The notes under the pieces: model-generated | Databases searched by the model: none | What the model saw: only the letters and a program-made list of their open reading frames with translations | What the model was told of the DNA's origin: nothing | NCBI RefSeq assembly: GCF_000429845.1 | Contig: NZ_KE386971.1 | Span: 186,198-250,197 of the forward strand | Direction: 5' to 3' | Length of the DNA stretch: 64,000 nt | From: Comamonas composti DSM 21721 | GTDB lineage: Bacteria > Pseudomonadota > Gammaproteobacteria > Burkholderiales > Burkholderiaceae_C | In this document: positions 21,082 through 29,060 of the stretch, one piece after another | How the letters are laid out: every line of letters begins with the position of its first letter | Numbering within the stretch: position 1 is the stretch's first letter | Translations under genes and position numbers: made by a program

Positions 21082-21101
21082 AGAGCGTGTTCACGATCTC
21101 A
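21082..21101 (+). repeat. Solo half-end of a family A element
   Basis: AGAGCGTGTTCACGATCTCA matches one terminal repeat of the family A elements (compare 47041). No opposite end is present nearby. It touches the xerD stop codon (TCA at 21099-21101 on the plus strand), between convergent genes. It is best read as a deletion scar. Confidence 0.65.
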
Positions 21102-22052
21102 GCCGCGCGGGTGGTGCTGGGCGTGCAAGGCCTTGAGACGTTCTCTGGCCACATGGGTGTAGATGGTGGTGGTGGAGATGTCGGCATGGCCAAGCAGCAT
21201 CTGCACCACGCGCAGATCGGCGCCGTGATTGAGCAAATGGGTGGCAAATGCATGGCGCAGCGTATGCGGTGACAGAGGTGCGGTAATCCCTGCAAGCTGG
21301 GCGCAGCGCTTGACGATGATCCAGAACATGACGCGTGACATGCCTGCGCCACGCTGGGTCACGAACACCGCATCGCTGCGCTGACCACCCAGGATGGCGC
21401 TGCGCGCAGTCTGCAGATAGTGCTCCAGCCACCACTGCGCCTCCTGGCCAAAGGGCACCAGGCGCTCCTTTTGCCCCTTGCCCGTAACGCGCAGCACGCC
21501 CGCGCGCAGGTCCAGCTCGTGCAGGCTCATGCCGACCAGCTCGCTGACGCGCAGGCCGCTCGCATACATGAGCTCCAGCATGGCACGGTCGCGCAGGCCC
21601 AATGGCGTCTGCGTGTCGGGCGCGGCCAGCAAAGCCTCGACCTGCTCCTGGCTCAGGCTATGAGGCAGGCGCGGCGCCTGCTTCGCGGCCAGGATGCGCA
21701 CCGTGGGATCGACGGCAATGCGCTGCTCGCGCAGCGCCCAGTGGTAGTAGCGGCGCAAGACCGTGAGGCGACGGTTGGAAGAGCTGGCCTTGGTCTGCGC
21801 AAACCGGACGGCGAAATACGCCTGCAGCTCGTCCTCCTGCGCCTCATCGAGCGCCCGCCCCGCACGCGCCAGCCACTGGCCCCAGGCCATGAGGTCGCGC
21901 CGGTAGGCAGCCAGGGTATTGCGCGACAGGCCGTCTTCCAGCAGCAGCGCGTCCATGAACAAGTCCAGGGCCTCAAGGCTTGCGGGCAGGGGCTGGGGCC
22001 AGTGCGCAGGGTTGTCGGTTTCGGCGCCTGACGGCTCGGCAGATAAAGGCAT
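21099..22052 (-). CDS. xerD: Site-specific tyrosine recombinase XerD
   Basis: 317 residues from ATG 22052 (MPLSAEP). The N-terminal SAM-like core-binding domain (about 22-110) has LDLFMDALLLEDGLSRNTLAAYRRDL. The catalytic domain has Arg in ASGLRVSEL, Lys in TGKGQKERLVPFG, His-x2-Arg in SPHTLRHAFATHLLNHGADLRVVQ, His in LLGHADIS and nucleophile Tyr in TTTIYTHV. With XerC it resolves chromosome dimers at dif. Its last codon lies in a family A scar. Confidence 0.95.
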   Translation of the reverse strand: MPLSAEPSGAETDNPAHWPQPLPASLEALDLFMDALLLEDGLSRNTLAAYRRDLMAWGQWLARAGRALDEAQEDELQAYFAVRFAQTKASSSNRRLTVLRRYYHWALREQRIAVDPTVRILAAKQAPRLPHSLSQEQVEALLAAPDTQTPLGLRDRAMLELMYASGLRVSELVGMSLHELDLRAGVLRVTGKGQKERLVPFGQEAQWWLEHYLQTARSAILGGQRSDAVFVTQRGAGMSRVMFWIIVKRCAQLAGITAPLSPHTLRHAFATHLLNHGADLRVVQMLLGHADISTTTIYTHVARERLKALHAQHHPRG

Positions 22053-22082
22053 GGGCGAAGGGTACACGCTGCCACGACAAAT

Positions 22083-22173
22083 AAAAAGAGAGCTGCCAGC
22101 GCTCGTCACTCATGGGTTTCAACTACTTATATGCCTGAAACCCAGTACTGACTGGCGCTAGCAGCTCCTTTTT
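22083..22173. repeat. Family B palindromic repeat
   Basis: Inverted repeat: AAAAAGAGAGCTGCCAGCGCT ... ATGGGTTTCA pairs with TGAAACCCA ... GGCGCTAGCAGCTCCTTTTT. It lies between xerD (start at 22052) and the stop of a Bug-type gene on the same strand. A short GCCGCCAT/ATGGCGGC hairpin (22179-22195) separates it from the Bug stop. No T-tract follows for a normal terminator. Confidence 0.75.
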
Positions 22174-22201
22174 CAAGAGCCGCCATCATGGCGGCCGACG
22201 C

Positions 22202-23164
22202 TCAGTCCAGCGCCAGCTTCTGCTCGACCACAACCCTCTTGTAAATTTCGTACTCGTCCTTGAGCTGCTTGCCGAACTCTTCGGGCGTATTGCCCACGAC
22301 CAGGGAGCCCGTGTCCTCGATGCGCTTTTTCACACCCGGATCCTGCAGCACCTTGCGCACGGCGGCATTGAGCTTGTCCACGACCTCCTTGGACATGTTC
22401 TTGGGGCCCAGAATGCCGTAGAAGGCCATGCGGTTCACGGGCTCCAGGCCGACTTCCTTGAACGTGGGCACATTCGGCAGAACCGCGAGGCGCTGAGGCG
22501 CAGCCACGACGATGGGCACCAGGCGGTTGTCCTTGATGAAGGGCAGGGCCGAGGGCAGATTGTCCAGCACCATGGGCACCTGCCCGGCAACCACGTCATT
22601 GAGCGCAGGGCCCGCACCACGGTAAGGAATATGGGTCACAAACGTCTGGGTCAGGTTTTTATACAGCTCCATCAGCATGTGCTGAATACCACCAGTACCA
22701 GATGAGGCATAGGAGTATTTTCCCTGGGATCTTTTCAGCTCGGCCTCAAAGCTCTTGTAATCCTTGGCCGGGAATTTGGGATTGACCGCAATCACATTGG
22801 GTGTGGCCGCCACATTGATGATGGGCGTGAAGTCGGTAATCGGGTTATAGGACACCTTGGGGTTTATGGCCGGATTGGTGGCCATGCTCGATACCGTGGC
22901 AATACCCAGCGAATAACCATCGGGAGCCGAGCGCGCGGTTTCCATGGCGCCGATAATGCCGCCGCCGCCGCCCTTGTTCTCCACGATCACAGGCTGGCCC
23001 AGTTCCTTGCCCAGGGGGTCGGCAATCACACGCGCAATAATGTCCGTGGTTCCGCCAGGGGCGAAGGGTACAACCAGTTTGATGGGCTTGCTGGGATAAG
23101 CCTGGGCCATGGCAGCAGAACTTGCAAGAGCCAGGGTCAGGCCCATCCATTTGCGGCGATTCAT
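22202..23164 (-). CDS. TTT-type (Bug) extracytoplasmic solute-binding protein
   Basis: 320 residues. Signal peptide 1-22 (MNRRKWMGLTLALASSAAMAQ, cleavage near AQAYPS). It has the Bug hallmarks YPSKPIKLVVPFAPGGTTDIIAR, GQPVIVENKGGGGGIIG, MELYKNLT and HIPYRGAGPALNDVVAGQVPMVLDNL. These proteins bind small carboxylates for tripartite tricarboxylate transport; no membrane partners (TctA/TctB) lie nearby, as is common for orphan Bug genes in this group. The upstream region holds no recognised regulator. Confidence 0.92.
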   Translation of the reverse strand: MNRRKWMGLTLALASSAAMAQAYPSKPIKLVVPFAPGGTTDIIARVIADPLGKELGQPVIVENKGGGGGIIGAMETARSAPDGYSLGIATVSSMATNPAINPKVSYNPITDFTPIINVAATPNVIAVNPKFPAKDYKSFEAELKRSQGKYSYASSGTGGIQHMLMELYKNLTQTFVTHIPYRGAGPALNDVVAGQVPMVLDNLPSALPFIKDNRLVPIVVAAPQRLAVLPNVPTFKEVGLEPVNRMAFYGILGPKNMSKEVVDKLNAAVRKVLQDPGVKKRIEDTGSLVVGNTPEEFGKQLKDEYEIYKRVVVEQKLALD

Positions 23165-23311
23165 AGAACTATCTCCTTGTGGAAGTCATTGTTGATGACG
23201 TTATTTTTCAGACGCAGACCTGGTGAGGCCTGGCCTCGCTTAAAGCGGATTTGATTATCACGTGTACAAGACGGGATTTCGATCAATCAAATCCCTACGA
23301 CCCTGCATAAG

Positions 23312-23413
23312 TCAAAACTCATAAGAATAATTGGCATCGAAGACAGCTTGACCTGCTACCTTCAGCCCGGTGTCGCCACGGCGCACGGCGATACCGGCAC
23401 TGGCGCTCAAAAC
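23312..23413 (-). pseudogene. 3' remnant of an autotransporter/outer-membrane beta-barrel gene
   Basis: The last about 33 codons of a minus-strand frame read SASAGIAVRRGDTGLKVAGQ and AVFDANYSYEF, stop. Alternating hydrophobic residues and the terminal aromatic (YSYEF) match the final strands of an autotransporter barrel. Upstream of this the frame loses any barrel-like pattern and the AEC transporter gene begins on the other strand, so the rest of the gene is gone. This is a short similarity judged by eye. Confidence 0.35.
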
Positions 23414-23421
23414 GCTTATGC

Positions 23422-24336
23422 TTGGGGGCCGTGAACTATGCACAACTGCTTTTCCCCGACTTTTCGCTGATCGCGCTCGGCTATCTGCTGTGCCGCCATA
23501 CGCAGTTGGACCGTCCGCTATGGCAGGCCACGGAATCACTGGTGTATTACCTGCTGTTTCCGGTGATGCTGTTTCACTCCATCGTCAAGAACCCGCTGGA
23601 CTGGGGTGCAACCAGCGTGCTGCTTGCCGCCGGCATCTGCACGGCCCTGCTGGGCATTGCGCTGGCCTACAGCCTGCCCCACTGGCCCTGGCTGGGCGCG
23701 CGCCTGGACCGGTCTTTGCACGCGGGCTCGGCCCAGGTGGCGTTCCGCTTCAACTCCTTCATCGGCCTGGCGCTCGCGAATCGCCTCGCCGGCCCCGAGG
23801 GCCTGCTCTACATCTCGGTGCTCATCGGGGTCAGCGTGCCGCTTTGCAACATCGCTGCCGTATGGCCCATGGCACGCATCAGCGGCCAGCCCTTCATGGG
23901 CCAGCTGGTGCGCAATCCGCTGATCATCGGCACGCTGGCCGGACTGATGTTCAGCGCCCTGGGTCTGAGACTGCCCGAATGGCTGGAGCCCTCGGTCTCG
24001 CGCATAGGCGCGGCCGCGATTGCGCTGGGCCTGATGTCGGCCGGCGCAGGCATGCAGTTCGGCGCCCTGGCCGCAGGCAAGCTGCTGGCCGTGCAGCTGC
24101 TGGGCCTGCGCCATCTGGCCCAGCCCCTGATCGCCCTGGCCATGGTGCATGTGTTCGGGCTCTCGGGCGCCCAGGCCCTGGCCCTGATGGCTTTCTCGGC
24201 CCTGCCCACGGCCTCGTCCTGCTATCTGCTGGCCGTGCGCATGGGCCATAACGGCTCCTATGTGGCGGGGCTGGTGACCCTGTCCACCTTGCTCGGGGTC
24301 CTGAGCCTGCCGTTTGCGCTGAGCCTGGTGAACTGA
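23422..24336 (+). CDS. AEC-family auxin-efflux-carrier-like permease
   Basis: 304 residues with about eight to ten hydrophobic helices. Start is TTG 23422 or GTG 23431 (VNYAQLLFPDF), with no ATG. Features of the AEC family: LFPDFSLIALGYLLCRH, ESLVYYLLFPVMLFHSIVKNPLDW, QVAFRFNSFIGLALANRL, RNPLIIGTLAGLMFS, and ALPTASSCYLLAVRMGHN near the C-terminus. AEC carriers move small anions such as malate; the substrate is not determined here. The gene lies next to an autotransporter remnant, suggesting a rearranged locus. Confidence 0.85.
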   Translation: MGAVNYAQLLFPDFSLIALGYLLCRHTQLDRPLWQATESLVYYLLFPVMLFHSIVKNPLDWGATSVLLAAGICTALLGIALAYSLPHWPWLGARLDRSLHAGSAQVAFRFNSFIGLALANRLAGPEGLLYISVLIGVSVPLCNIAAVWPMARISGQPFMGQLVRNPLIIGTLAGLMFSALGLRLPEWLEPSVSRIGAAAIALGLMSAGAGMQFGALAAGKLLAVQLLGLRHLAQPLIALAMVHVFGLSGAQALALMAFSALPTASSCYLLAVRMGHNGSYVAGLVTLSTLLGVLSLPFALSLVN

Positions 24337-25422
24337 TCAAGGCTCGCGCTGGGCAAGCGCCCAGGCCACATGCTCGCGCACCAGCGCATCCTCATGCCCG
24401 GCACGGCCGGCCAGGGCCGCACGCACGGCCTCGTCCCCCGTGTCGCGCCAGGCATTGCCCAGGGCCACGGCCAGGTTGCGCAGCCAGCGCTGATGGCCTA
24501 TGCGGCGTATGGGGCTGCCTTCGGTGCGCCGCAGGAACTCGGCCTCCTCCCACGCAAAGAACGCCACCAGAGAGCTGCCGGCCAGGCCCGGGCGTGCATC
24601 AAAGTCCGGCAGCCGGCTGGGCTGGGCAAACTTGTTCCAGGGACAGGCGAGCTGACAGTCGTCGCAGCCGTAGATGCGGTTCGCCATCAGCGGGCGCAAC
24701 TCCTCGGGAATCGCGCCTGCATGCTCAATGGTCAGATAGGAGATGCAGCGGCGCGCATCCACGCGCCGGGGCGCAACAATCGCCGCCGTGGGGCAGGCAT
24801 CGATGCAGGCCGTGCAACTGCCGCAATGCGCGCTCACCGGGGCCGTGGGCTCCAGCGCCAAGTCCACATAGATCTCGCCCAGAAAAAACATCGAGCCCGC
24901 CTCGCGGTTCAGAATCAGCGTGTGCTTGCCGCGCCAGCCCTGGCCGCTGCGGCTGGCCAGCTCGGCCTCCAGCACCGGGGCCGAATCAGTGAACGCCCTG
25001 TGACCAAAAGGCCCGATTTCCGCCGCAATGCGCTCGGCCAGCTTTTGCAGCCGCGAGCGCAGGACCTTGTGATAGTCTCGCCCCCTCGCGTAAACGGAGA
25101 CGATGGCTTCCTCGGGGCGCCTGAGCCTGTCCCATTCGACGGCCTGCCAGCCGCGCCCCTGACCGGCGAACATGCTGGCCGGCAGATAGTCCATGCGGGC
25201 CGTGATCACGCTCACCGTCCCCGGCACCAGCTCGGCCGGCCGGGCACGCTTGAGGCCATGGCTTTGCATGTAATGCATCTCGCCATGGAAACCTTTCTCC
25301 AGCCACTGCATCAAACCCGGCTCCGCAGACGACAAATCCACGCCAGCCACGCCGATTTGGGAAAATCCAAGTTCGCGAGCCCAAGCCTGTACCGAAGGAA
25401 CCAATTGACTGCTGCACAACAT
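24337..25422 (-). CDS. queG: Epoxyqueuosine reductase
   Basis: 361 residues. The catalytic N-terminal domain binds cobalamin. The two [4Fe-4S] motifs are HCGSCTACIDACPTAA and a second cluster including YGCDDCQLACPWNKF. Other hallmarks: RGRDYHKVLRSRLQKLAERI, DSAPVLEAELA and GWRGKHTLILNREAGS. A HEAT-like C-terminus (RNLAVALGNAWRDTG, HEDALVREHVAWALAQ) binds tRNA. It converts epoxyqueuosine to queuosine in tRNA, the last step. It is divergent from tsaE, with start regions overlapping if TTG 25405 is used for tsaE. Confidence 0.95.
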   Translation of the reverse strand: MLCSSQLVPSVQAWARELGFSQIGVAGVDLSSAEPGLMQWLEKGFHGEMHYMQSHGLKRARPAELVPGTVSVITARMDYLPASMFAGQGRGWQAVEWDRLRRPEEAIVSVYARGRDYHKVLRSRLQKLAERIAAEIGPFGHRAFTDSAPVLEAELASRSGQGWRGKHTLILNREAGSMFFLGEIYVDLALEPTAPVSAHCGSCTACIDACPTAAIVAPRRVDARRCISYLTIEHAGAIPEELRPLMANRIYGCDDCQLACPWNKFAQPSRLPDFDARPGLAGSSLVAFFAWEEAEFLRRTEGSPIRRIGHQRWLRNLAVALGNAWRDTGDEAVRAALAGRAGHEDALVREHVAWALAQREP

Positions 25423-25947
25423 ACTCCCCCGATTGTAGAAAGCGGCGTCCGGCCGGGCGCGTCTGCGGCGTCGGCTTCACTGCAGTCCCGGCAATGGCTT
25501 TGGCATGGCGAGCAGGACACCGAGCGCTTTGCACAGCAACTCGCTGCCCTGCCGGCCCTCGCGAATGCGTATGTCACCCTGCATGGCGACCTGGGCGCAG
25601 GCAAGACCACCCTGGTGCGCCACCTGCTGCGCGCCCTGGGCGTGCAGGGACGCATCAAAAGCCCCACGTATGCAGTGGTCGAACCCCATGAGGCACCGGG
25701 GCTTGCGATCTGGCACTTCGACTTCTACCGCTTCGACGATCCGCGCGAATGGGAGGATGCGGGATTTCGGGATATTTTCTCCAGCCCCGGCCTCAAGCTG
25801 GCAGAATGGCCCGAAAAAGCCGCAGCACTGACTCCGCCTGCGGATATAGCTATTCATATTGAAGCAATTGACGAAGCGCAGCGGCGCGTGACCCTGATGG
25901 CCCAGACCGAGCCGGGTCGCCTGCTCCTCGCGGCCCTGAAGCCCTAA
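25405..25947 (+). CDS. tsaE: tRNA threonylcarbamoyladenosine biosynthesis ATPase TsaE
   Basis: About 180 residues if started at TTG 25405. No ATG or GTG exists in frame; the other option is CTG 25480 (155 residues, closer to the usual length), so the start is uncertain. P-loop LHGDLGAGKTTLVRHLL, SPTYAVVEPHEAPG (switch region), WHFDFYRFDDPREWEDAG and LAEWPEKA are family-diagnostic. With TsaB and TsaD it makes t6A37 on ANN-decoding tRNAs. amiC follows 17 nt downstream, a frequent proteobacterial pairing. Confidence 0.9.
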   Translation: MTAAQHTPPIVESGVRPGASAASASLQSRQWLWHGEQDTERFAQQLAALPALANAYVTLHGDLGAGKTTLVRHLLRALGVQGRIKSPTYAVVEPHEAPGLAIWHFDFYRFDDPREWEDAGFRDIFSSPGLKLAEWPEKAAALTPPADIAIHIEAIDEAQRRVTLMAQTEPGRLLLAALKP

Positions 25948-25964
25948 AGCCCCAAAGCCCAGGC

Positions 25965-27458
25965 ATGAGCGACGTTCTCTCCCCCACTTCTTCCCGCATG
26001 TCGCGCCGCAACCTGCTGCAGGCAGGCACGGTGGTGCTGCTCCTGGGCCGCCAGCAGATCGTGCACGGTGCCACCATCGTGGCCGTACGCGTCTGGCCTG
26101 CGCCCGATTACTCGCGCGTGACCATAGAGTCCGACACCAAGCTCTCGGCCAAGCAGTTCTTCATAGACCAGCCTCCGCGTCTGGCCGTGGACATCGACGG
26201 CATCGAGCTCAACCCCGCCTTGCGGGAGCTGGTGGCCAAGGTCAGAGCCGACGATCCGAACATCGCCGCCATCCGCGTGGGCCAGAACTCGCCCTCGGTC
26301 GTGCGCCTGGTGATAGACCTCAAGCAAGAGGCCCGGCCCCAGGTCTTCACGCTGGAGCCCGTGGCTCCGTACAAGCACCGGCTGGTTTTCGACCTCTATC
26401 CAGCCAAGGCCGTGGATCCGCTGGAGGCATTGATCAGCGAAAGACTGCGCGACCGCCTCCCGCCCCTGGATGGCGACACGAACGTGGCCGCCGCACCAAC
26501 GCCCCCGGCGCCGGCGCCGATTCCCATGCCCGCCGTCACCGGCAAGCCGCCAGCGCCAGCACCAGCACCAGAAGTCGATCCTCTGGGCGACCTGATTGCC
26601 CAGCACAGCGGCTCCAGGCCAGAGCCGGCGCCGCCCGTGATTGCCCAGGCCCCCGTGCCGCCCCCCGCACCGGAGCCGGCCCCGGCTCCCGCGCCCCGGC
26701 CGGCCCCCAGCCCGCCACCGGTGGCTCGCCACACCGACCGCATCATCATCGTGGCCCTGGACCCCGGACATGGCGGCGAAGACCCGGGCGCCATAGGCCC
26801 CAAAGGAACGCGTGAAAAAGACGTGGTGCTCAAGATTGCGCATTTGCTGCGCGAGCGCATCAACAACTCGCGCATAGGCGGCAGCCCCATGCGGGCCTTT
26901 CTCACGCGCGACGGCGACTTCTTCGTGCCGCTGGCGACACGCGTGGAAAAAGCCAGGCGCGTGCAGGCCGACCTGTTCGTCAGCATCCACGCCGACGCCT
27001 TCACCACGCCGGCCGCGCGCGGAGCCAGCGTGTTCGCGCTCAGCGACAAGGGAGCATCGAGCACGGCCGCACGCTGGCTGGCGAACAAGGAAAACCAGGC
27101 CGACCTCGTGGGCGGCCTCAACATGGGCAGCCAGGACCGCCATGTGCAGCGCGCCCTGCTGGACATGAGCACCACGGCCCAGATCAAGGACAGCCTCAAA
27201 CTGGGCAGTGCCCTGCTCGGCGAGATCGGCGGCATGGCCAAGCTGCACAAGCCGCGCGTAGAGCAGGCCGGCTTTGCCGTGCTCAAGGCGCCCGACATTC
27301 CCAGCGTGCTCGTGGAAACAGCCTTCATCAGCAACCCCGATGAAGAAGCCAAGCTGCGCAGCACGGCCTACCAGGTGCAGCTGGCCGACGCCATCATGCG
27401 CGGCATACGCAACTACTTTGCCCACAACCCGCCGCTGGCCCGCAGCCGCTCGGTCTGA
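25965..27458 (+). CDS. amiC: N-acetylmuramoyl-L-alanine amidase AmiC-type
   Basis: 497 residues. The N-terminus has a twin-arginine signal (SRRNLLQAGTVVLLLG, Arg14-Arg15), as in E. coli AmiC. The AMIN domain (about 38-155) targets the septal envelope. A long Pro/Ala-rich linker (about 165-255) follows. The zinc amidase_3 domain has ALDPGHGGEDPGAIGPKGTREK (metal His near 267), SIHADAF and VLVETAFISNPDEE with the catalytic Glu. It cleaves peptidoglycan stem peptides during daughter-cell separation. Downstream of tsaE and probably co-transcribed. Confidence 0.95.
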   Translation: MSDVLSPTSSRMSRRNLLQAGTVVLLLGRQQIVHGATIVAVRVWPAPDYSRVTIESDTKLSAKQFFIDQPPRLAVDIDGIELNPALRELVAKVRADDPNIAAIRVGQNSPSVVRLVIDLKQEARPQVFTLEPVAPYKHRLVFDLYPAKAVDPLEALISERLRDRLPPLDGDTNVAAAPTPPAPAPIPMPAVTGKPPAPAPAPEVDPLGDLIAQHSGSRPEPAPPVIAQAPVPPPAPEPAPAPAPRPAPSPPPVARHTDRIIIVALDPGHGGEDPGAIGPKGTREKDVVLKIAHLLRERINNSRIGGSPMRAFLTRDGDFFVPLATRVEKARRVQADLFVSIHADAFTTPAARGASVFALSDKGASSTAARWLANKENQADLVGGLNMGSQDRHVQRALLDMSTTAQIKDSLKLGSALLGEIGGMAKLHKPRVEQAGFAVLKAPDIPSVLVETAFISNPDEEAKLRSTAYQVQLADAIMRGIRNYFAHNPPLARSRSV

Positions 27459-27490
27459 GGCAGGCAATACAAGACGCCTACAAAAGAAAC

Positions 27491-27512
27491 TTGCGGTGAT
27501 TTATGACCGCAA
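27491..27512. promoter_or_regulatory. Small dyad upstream of a glycine-zipper lipoprotein gene
   Basis: TTGCGGT-GATTTATG-ACCGCAA, 7-bp perfect arms with an 8-nt loop, 110 bp before the lipoprotein ATG. It may be an operator or part of the amiC transcript end. No T-tract follows. Confidence 0.3.
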
Positions 27513-27621
27513 ACTGCATGCCAGGGGCCCGGCTTGTGCCAGCATAGGCGCCGGTCCCACTCATGGCCCCGCAAGCGCTGACTACCTCTTTGCAGCAGAC
27601 GTGGCCCCAAGGAGAGCTCTC

Positions 27622-27849
27622 ATGCGTTTGCGACTCATTGTTTTGCTCGCCGTCCTGGGCTGGAATCTGGCGGGCTGCGCCCTCCGTCCCAGCTATGCGC
27701 AGGTCGGCTCGGGCATGGGAGCCATTGTCGGCGGCGTCGTGGGCAATGTGCTGTTCGGCTCCACGCTGGGCACGATCACCGGGGCTGCGACCGGGGCCTT
27801 GATCGGCCAGCAGGCCGGCAGGGCCAACGACTACGACCCCAACCCCTGA
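27622..27849 (+). CDS. Glycine-zipper lipoprotein (paralogue 1)
   Basis: 75 residues from ATG 27622 with GGAGAG 6 nt upstream; too short for length-based callers. Lipobox LAGC (residues 15-18). The mature part is a glycine-zipper repeat: GSGMGAIVGGVVGNVLFGSTLGTITGAATGALIGQQAGR split over one hydrophobic, GxxxG-rich helix pair. Resembles SlyB/YMGG-type outer-membrane lipoproteins, role in envelope integrity unclear. A close paralogue lies at 28732-29013, across the dedA gene. Its stop codon begins a family A scar. Confidence 0.75.
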   Translation: MRLRLIVLLAVLGWNLAGCALRPSYAQVGSGMGAIVGGVVGNVLFGSTLGTITGAATGALIGQQAGRANDYDPNP

Positions 27850-27866
27850 GAGCGTGAACACGTTCT
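27849..27866. repeat. Minimal family A scar (18 bp)
   Basis: AGAGCGTGAACACGTTCT is two family A outer ends fused directly (AGAGCGTG + AACACGTTCT), forming an imperfect palindrome. It overlaps the last base of the lipoprotein stop and lies between convergent genes. It looks like the end point of deletion of the whole element. Confidence 0.6.
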
Positions 27867-27882
27867 GAGATCGGGCTCCAGG

Positions 27883-28533
27883 TCAGGCCTGCGCCTTCTC
27901 CTTGCGTCCGGCGCGCCAGGCACCGAATATCGCGATCAGGCCGGGCACGAGAATCAGACCCCAGATGATCTTCTCCAGGTTGTCCTTCACCCATTGCATG
28001 TTGCCGAAGAAATAGCCGGCGGCGCTGATGCCCACCACCCAGACCACGGCCCCTCCCACGTTGAACGCCGTGAAGCGGCTGCGCTCCATGTGCGCCACAC
28101 CCGCCACAAAGGGTGCAAACGTACGGATGAAAGGCATGAAGCGCGCCAGAACAATGGTGATGCCGCCATAGCGCTCATAGAACGCATGGGCCTGATCGAA
28201 GGCGCGGCGATTGAACCAGCGCGAATCCTCCCACTGGAACACCTTGGGCCCTATGAAGCGGCCAATGCTGTAGTTGCACTGGTCTCCCAGGATGGCCGCC
28301 ACCAGCAGCACCACGCAGGCCAGCTTGTAGTCCATGAGACCTGCGCCGCTGAGCGCTCCCACGATGAACAGCAGCGAATCGCCGGGAAGAAACGGCATGA
28401 CCACGACACCGGTTTCCACGAACACGATGAGAAACAGCAGCGCATACACCCAAGGCCCGTAGGCCAGAACGAACGCCTCCAGGTGCTTGTCTATATGCAG
28501 TATGAAATCGATGAGAAAGGAGATGGCTTCCAT
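27883..28533 (-). CDS. DedA/SNARE-associated family membrane protein
   Basis: 216 residues, several transmembrane helices. DedA hallmarks: FVETGVVVMPFLPGDSLLFIVGAL, GDQCNYSIGRFIGPKVF, ARFMPFIRTFAPFVAGVAHM and SRFTAFNVGGAVVWV. The family has undecaprenyl-phosphate or phospholipid flippase roles and supports membrane potential and antimicrobial resistance. It is convergent with lipoprotein paralogue 1 and divergent from paralogue 2. Confidence 0.92.
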   Translation of the reverse strand: MEAISFLIDFILHIDKHLEAFVLAYGPWVYALLFLIVFVETGVVVMPFLPGDSLLFIVGALSGAGLMDYKLACVVLLVAAILGDQCNYSIGRFIGPKVFQWEDSRWFNRRAFDQAHAFYERYGGITIVLARFMPFIRTFAPFVAGVAHMERSRFTAFNVGGAVVWVVGISAAGYFFGNMQWVKDNLEKIIWGLILVPGLIAIFGAWRAGRKEKAQA

Positions 28534-28731
28534 GGCTGCGCATTATCAGCGCCCCGGGCCAGACCCAGGACATGGGCCCGGCCTGCAGACCGGCAATATG
28601 CGTCAGGGTTTCATAAATTCTGTTACCTCTTTTATTCAACCGATACCTCAAGCACATAGATCTGTCAGCCTTTTGCAGGCAAAGTCCATGAATCGTCAGC
28701 GGAACCAAGGTCCCGCTTCCCGCAACCCTTC

Positions 28732-29013
28732 ATGAACAAAGGCCACAACCGCATGTCCACACCTCGCACTCTCCTCAAATCCCTGACTCTTATGGGAACG
28801 CTTGCAGGCGCTCTGGCTCTGGGCGGCTGCGCCCATCACCCGAACAATGCCCAGATCGGCACGGGCGTCGGCGCCGTGGCGGGCGGCGTGGTCGGCAATG
28901 CCTTGTTCGGCTCCACGCTGGGCACGGTGGGCGGTGCAGCCGCCGGCGCACTGATCGGCAACCAGGTCGGCAGTGACAGCGACAATGCCGGCCGCCGCGG
29001 CCGCAGGCGCTGA
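28732..29013 (+). CDS. Glycine-zipper lipoprotein (paralogue 2)
   Basis: 93 residues (or 86 from ATG 28753, MSTPRTLL). Lipobox LGGC near residue 33 after a hydrophobic stretch. The mature glycine zipper GTGVGAVAGGVVGNALFGSTLG plus TVGGAAAGALIGNQVG is nearly the same as in paralogue 1 (FGSTLGT is shared). The tail is basic (GRRGRRR), unlike the acidic DYDPNP tail of paralogue 1. A duplication flanking dedA is the simplest reading. Confidence 0.75.
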   Translation: MNKGHNRMSTPRTLLKSLTLMGTLAGALALGGCAHHPNNAQIGTGVGAVAGGVVGNALFGSTLGTVGGAAAGALIGNQVGSDSDNAGRRGRRR

Positions 29014-29060
29014 GCATTCCAGGAGCGGGCATGCAGCTCCAGAAGCTGCAATACGCCCTG

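Noticed and set aside
24370-25404. Long plus-strand frame running into tsaE
   Set aside because: It is antisense to queG, whose Fe-S motifs prove the minus strand; high GC keeps shadow frames open.
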